A stretch of DNA of 64,000 nt from Pediococcus acidilactici. GTDB lineage: Bacteria > Bacillota > Bacilli > Lactobacillales > Lactobacillaceae. Location: the NCBI GenBank assembly GCA_024970065.1, contig CP103908.1, positions 930,001-994,000 of the forward strand, written 5' to 3'. The stretch's first letter is position 1; each line of letters starts with the position of its first letter. Shown piece after piece: positions 63,866-64,000 of the stretch. The notes beneath the pieces were generated by a model. The model made no database searches, was not told the origin of the DNA, and saw only the letters and a list, made by a program, of their open reading frames with translations. Both the position numbers and the translations under genes were made by a program.

Positions 63866-64000
63866 GTGAAAATTGCGGTTATTGGTAACGGAATTGTGGG
63901 AGCCACGTTCGTCAACGAAATGTTGGAACGGTATCCTCAAAACCGAATCATTCAATTTGATGGAATTAAAGGAACGGCGACCATTGCTTCTGCTGGAATC
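63866..64000 (+). CDS. FAD-dependent oxidoreductase, 3' end cut off
   Basis: The window ends inside this gene. The first 45 residues (GTG 63866; MKIAVIGNGIVGATFVNEML then FDGIKGTATIASAGI) show the FAD-binding GxGxxG motif of the DadA/DAO family. The substrate is not shown. It starts 11 bases after rlmL, with a weak GGTAGG site upstream, so the two genes may be co-transcribed. Confidence 0.75.
   Translation, partial: MKIAVIGNGIVGATFVNEMLERYPQNRIIQFDGIKGTATIASAGI

Overview
The window is a 64 kb stretch of a low-to-mid GC Gram-positive chromosome. The gene order (rpsB-tsf-pyrH-frr-uppS-cdsA-rseP-proS-polC-rimP-nusA-infB-rbfA-truB-ribF-hrcA-grpE-dnaK-dnaJ ... lepA), the mevalonate route to isoprenoids, PolC, GpsB, RecU-PBP1A, B-type RNase P RNA and AGGAGG-type ribosome binding sites point to a member of the Lactobacillaceae. 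The genus cannot be fixed from the sequence alone. No tRNA, rRNA operon, CRISPR array, insertion sequence or phage gene was seen.

Positions 1-24600 are a conserved housekeeping block, all on the plus strand: translation (partial rpsB, tsf, frr, proS, infB, rbfA, truB), UMP kinase, envelope lipid synthesis (uppS, cdsA), the RseP protease, replicative polymerase PolC, the NusA-IF2 operon and the HrcA-controlled chaperone operon (CIRCE, hrcA-grpE-dnaK, then dnaJ). Several intrinsic terminators divide it. One of them lies inside the leader of the rimP-nusA-infB operon, where it could act as an attenuator.

Positions 24650-43570 are a roughly 19 kb accessory segment between dnaJ and lepA. It holds an AT-rich FUSC-type membrane protein, a TspO homologue, a DUF378 protein and a 93-residue orphan with a cre-like site. 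It also holds an ABC-2 exporter whose ATPase gene is frameshifted exactly at the ABC signature motif, a LysR regulator divergent from an oxalate/formate-type MFS transporter plus ketopantoate-reductase-like enzyme, and queT under a preQ1-I riboswitch. A DUF2829 (Tad2-like) small protein and a short-chain dehydrogenase follow, then a LOG-family protein. An AraC regulator is divergent from an APC-type permease and a single-chain LacZ beta-galactosidase with a cre-like site downstream of the promoter. Last come two membrane-anchored proteins of unknown function, one of them extremely Ser/Asn/Gln-rich.

Positions 43700-64000 return to core functions: lepA, a C69 dipeptidase, a 4-OT tautomerase, a Cof-type HAD phosphatase and an RsmF-like rRNA methyltransferase. 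The lower mevalonate operon (mvk-mvaD-pmk-fni, minus strand) is next. It is followed by a DnaQ-DinG fusion, ypmB and dnaD, then the recU-pbp1A pair on the minus strand, ypsA, gpsB, rnpB, an RlmL-type methyltransferase and the start of an FAD oxidoreductase.

I did not find a clear new multi-gene system. The best leads are the DUF2829 gene overlapped by a dehydrogenase gene next to queT, the APC permease-LacZ pairing, the perfect inverted repeat before the frameshifted ABC operon, and the Ser/Asn/Gln-rich single-pass protein.
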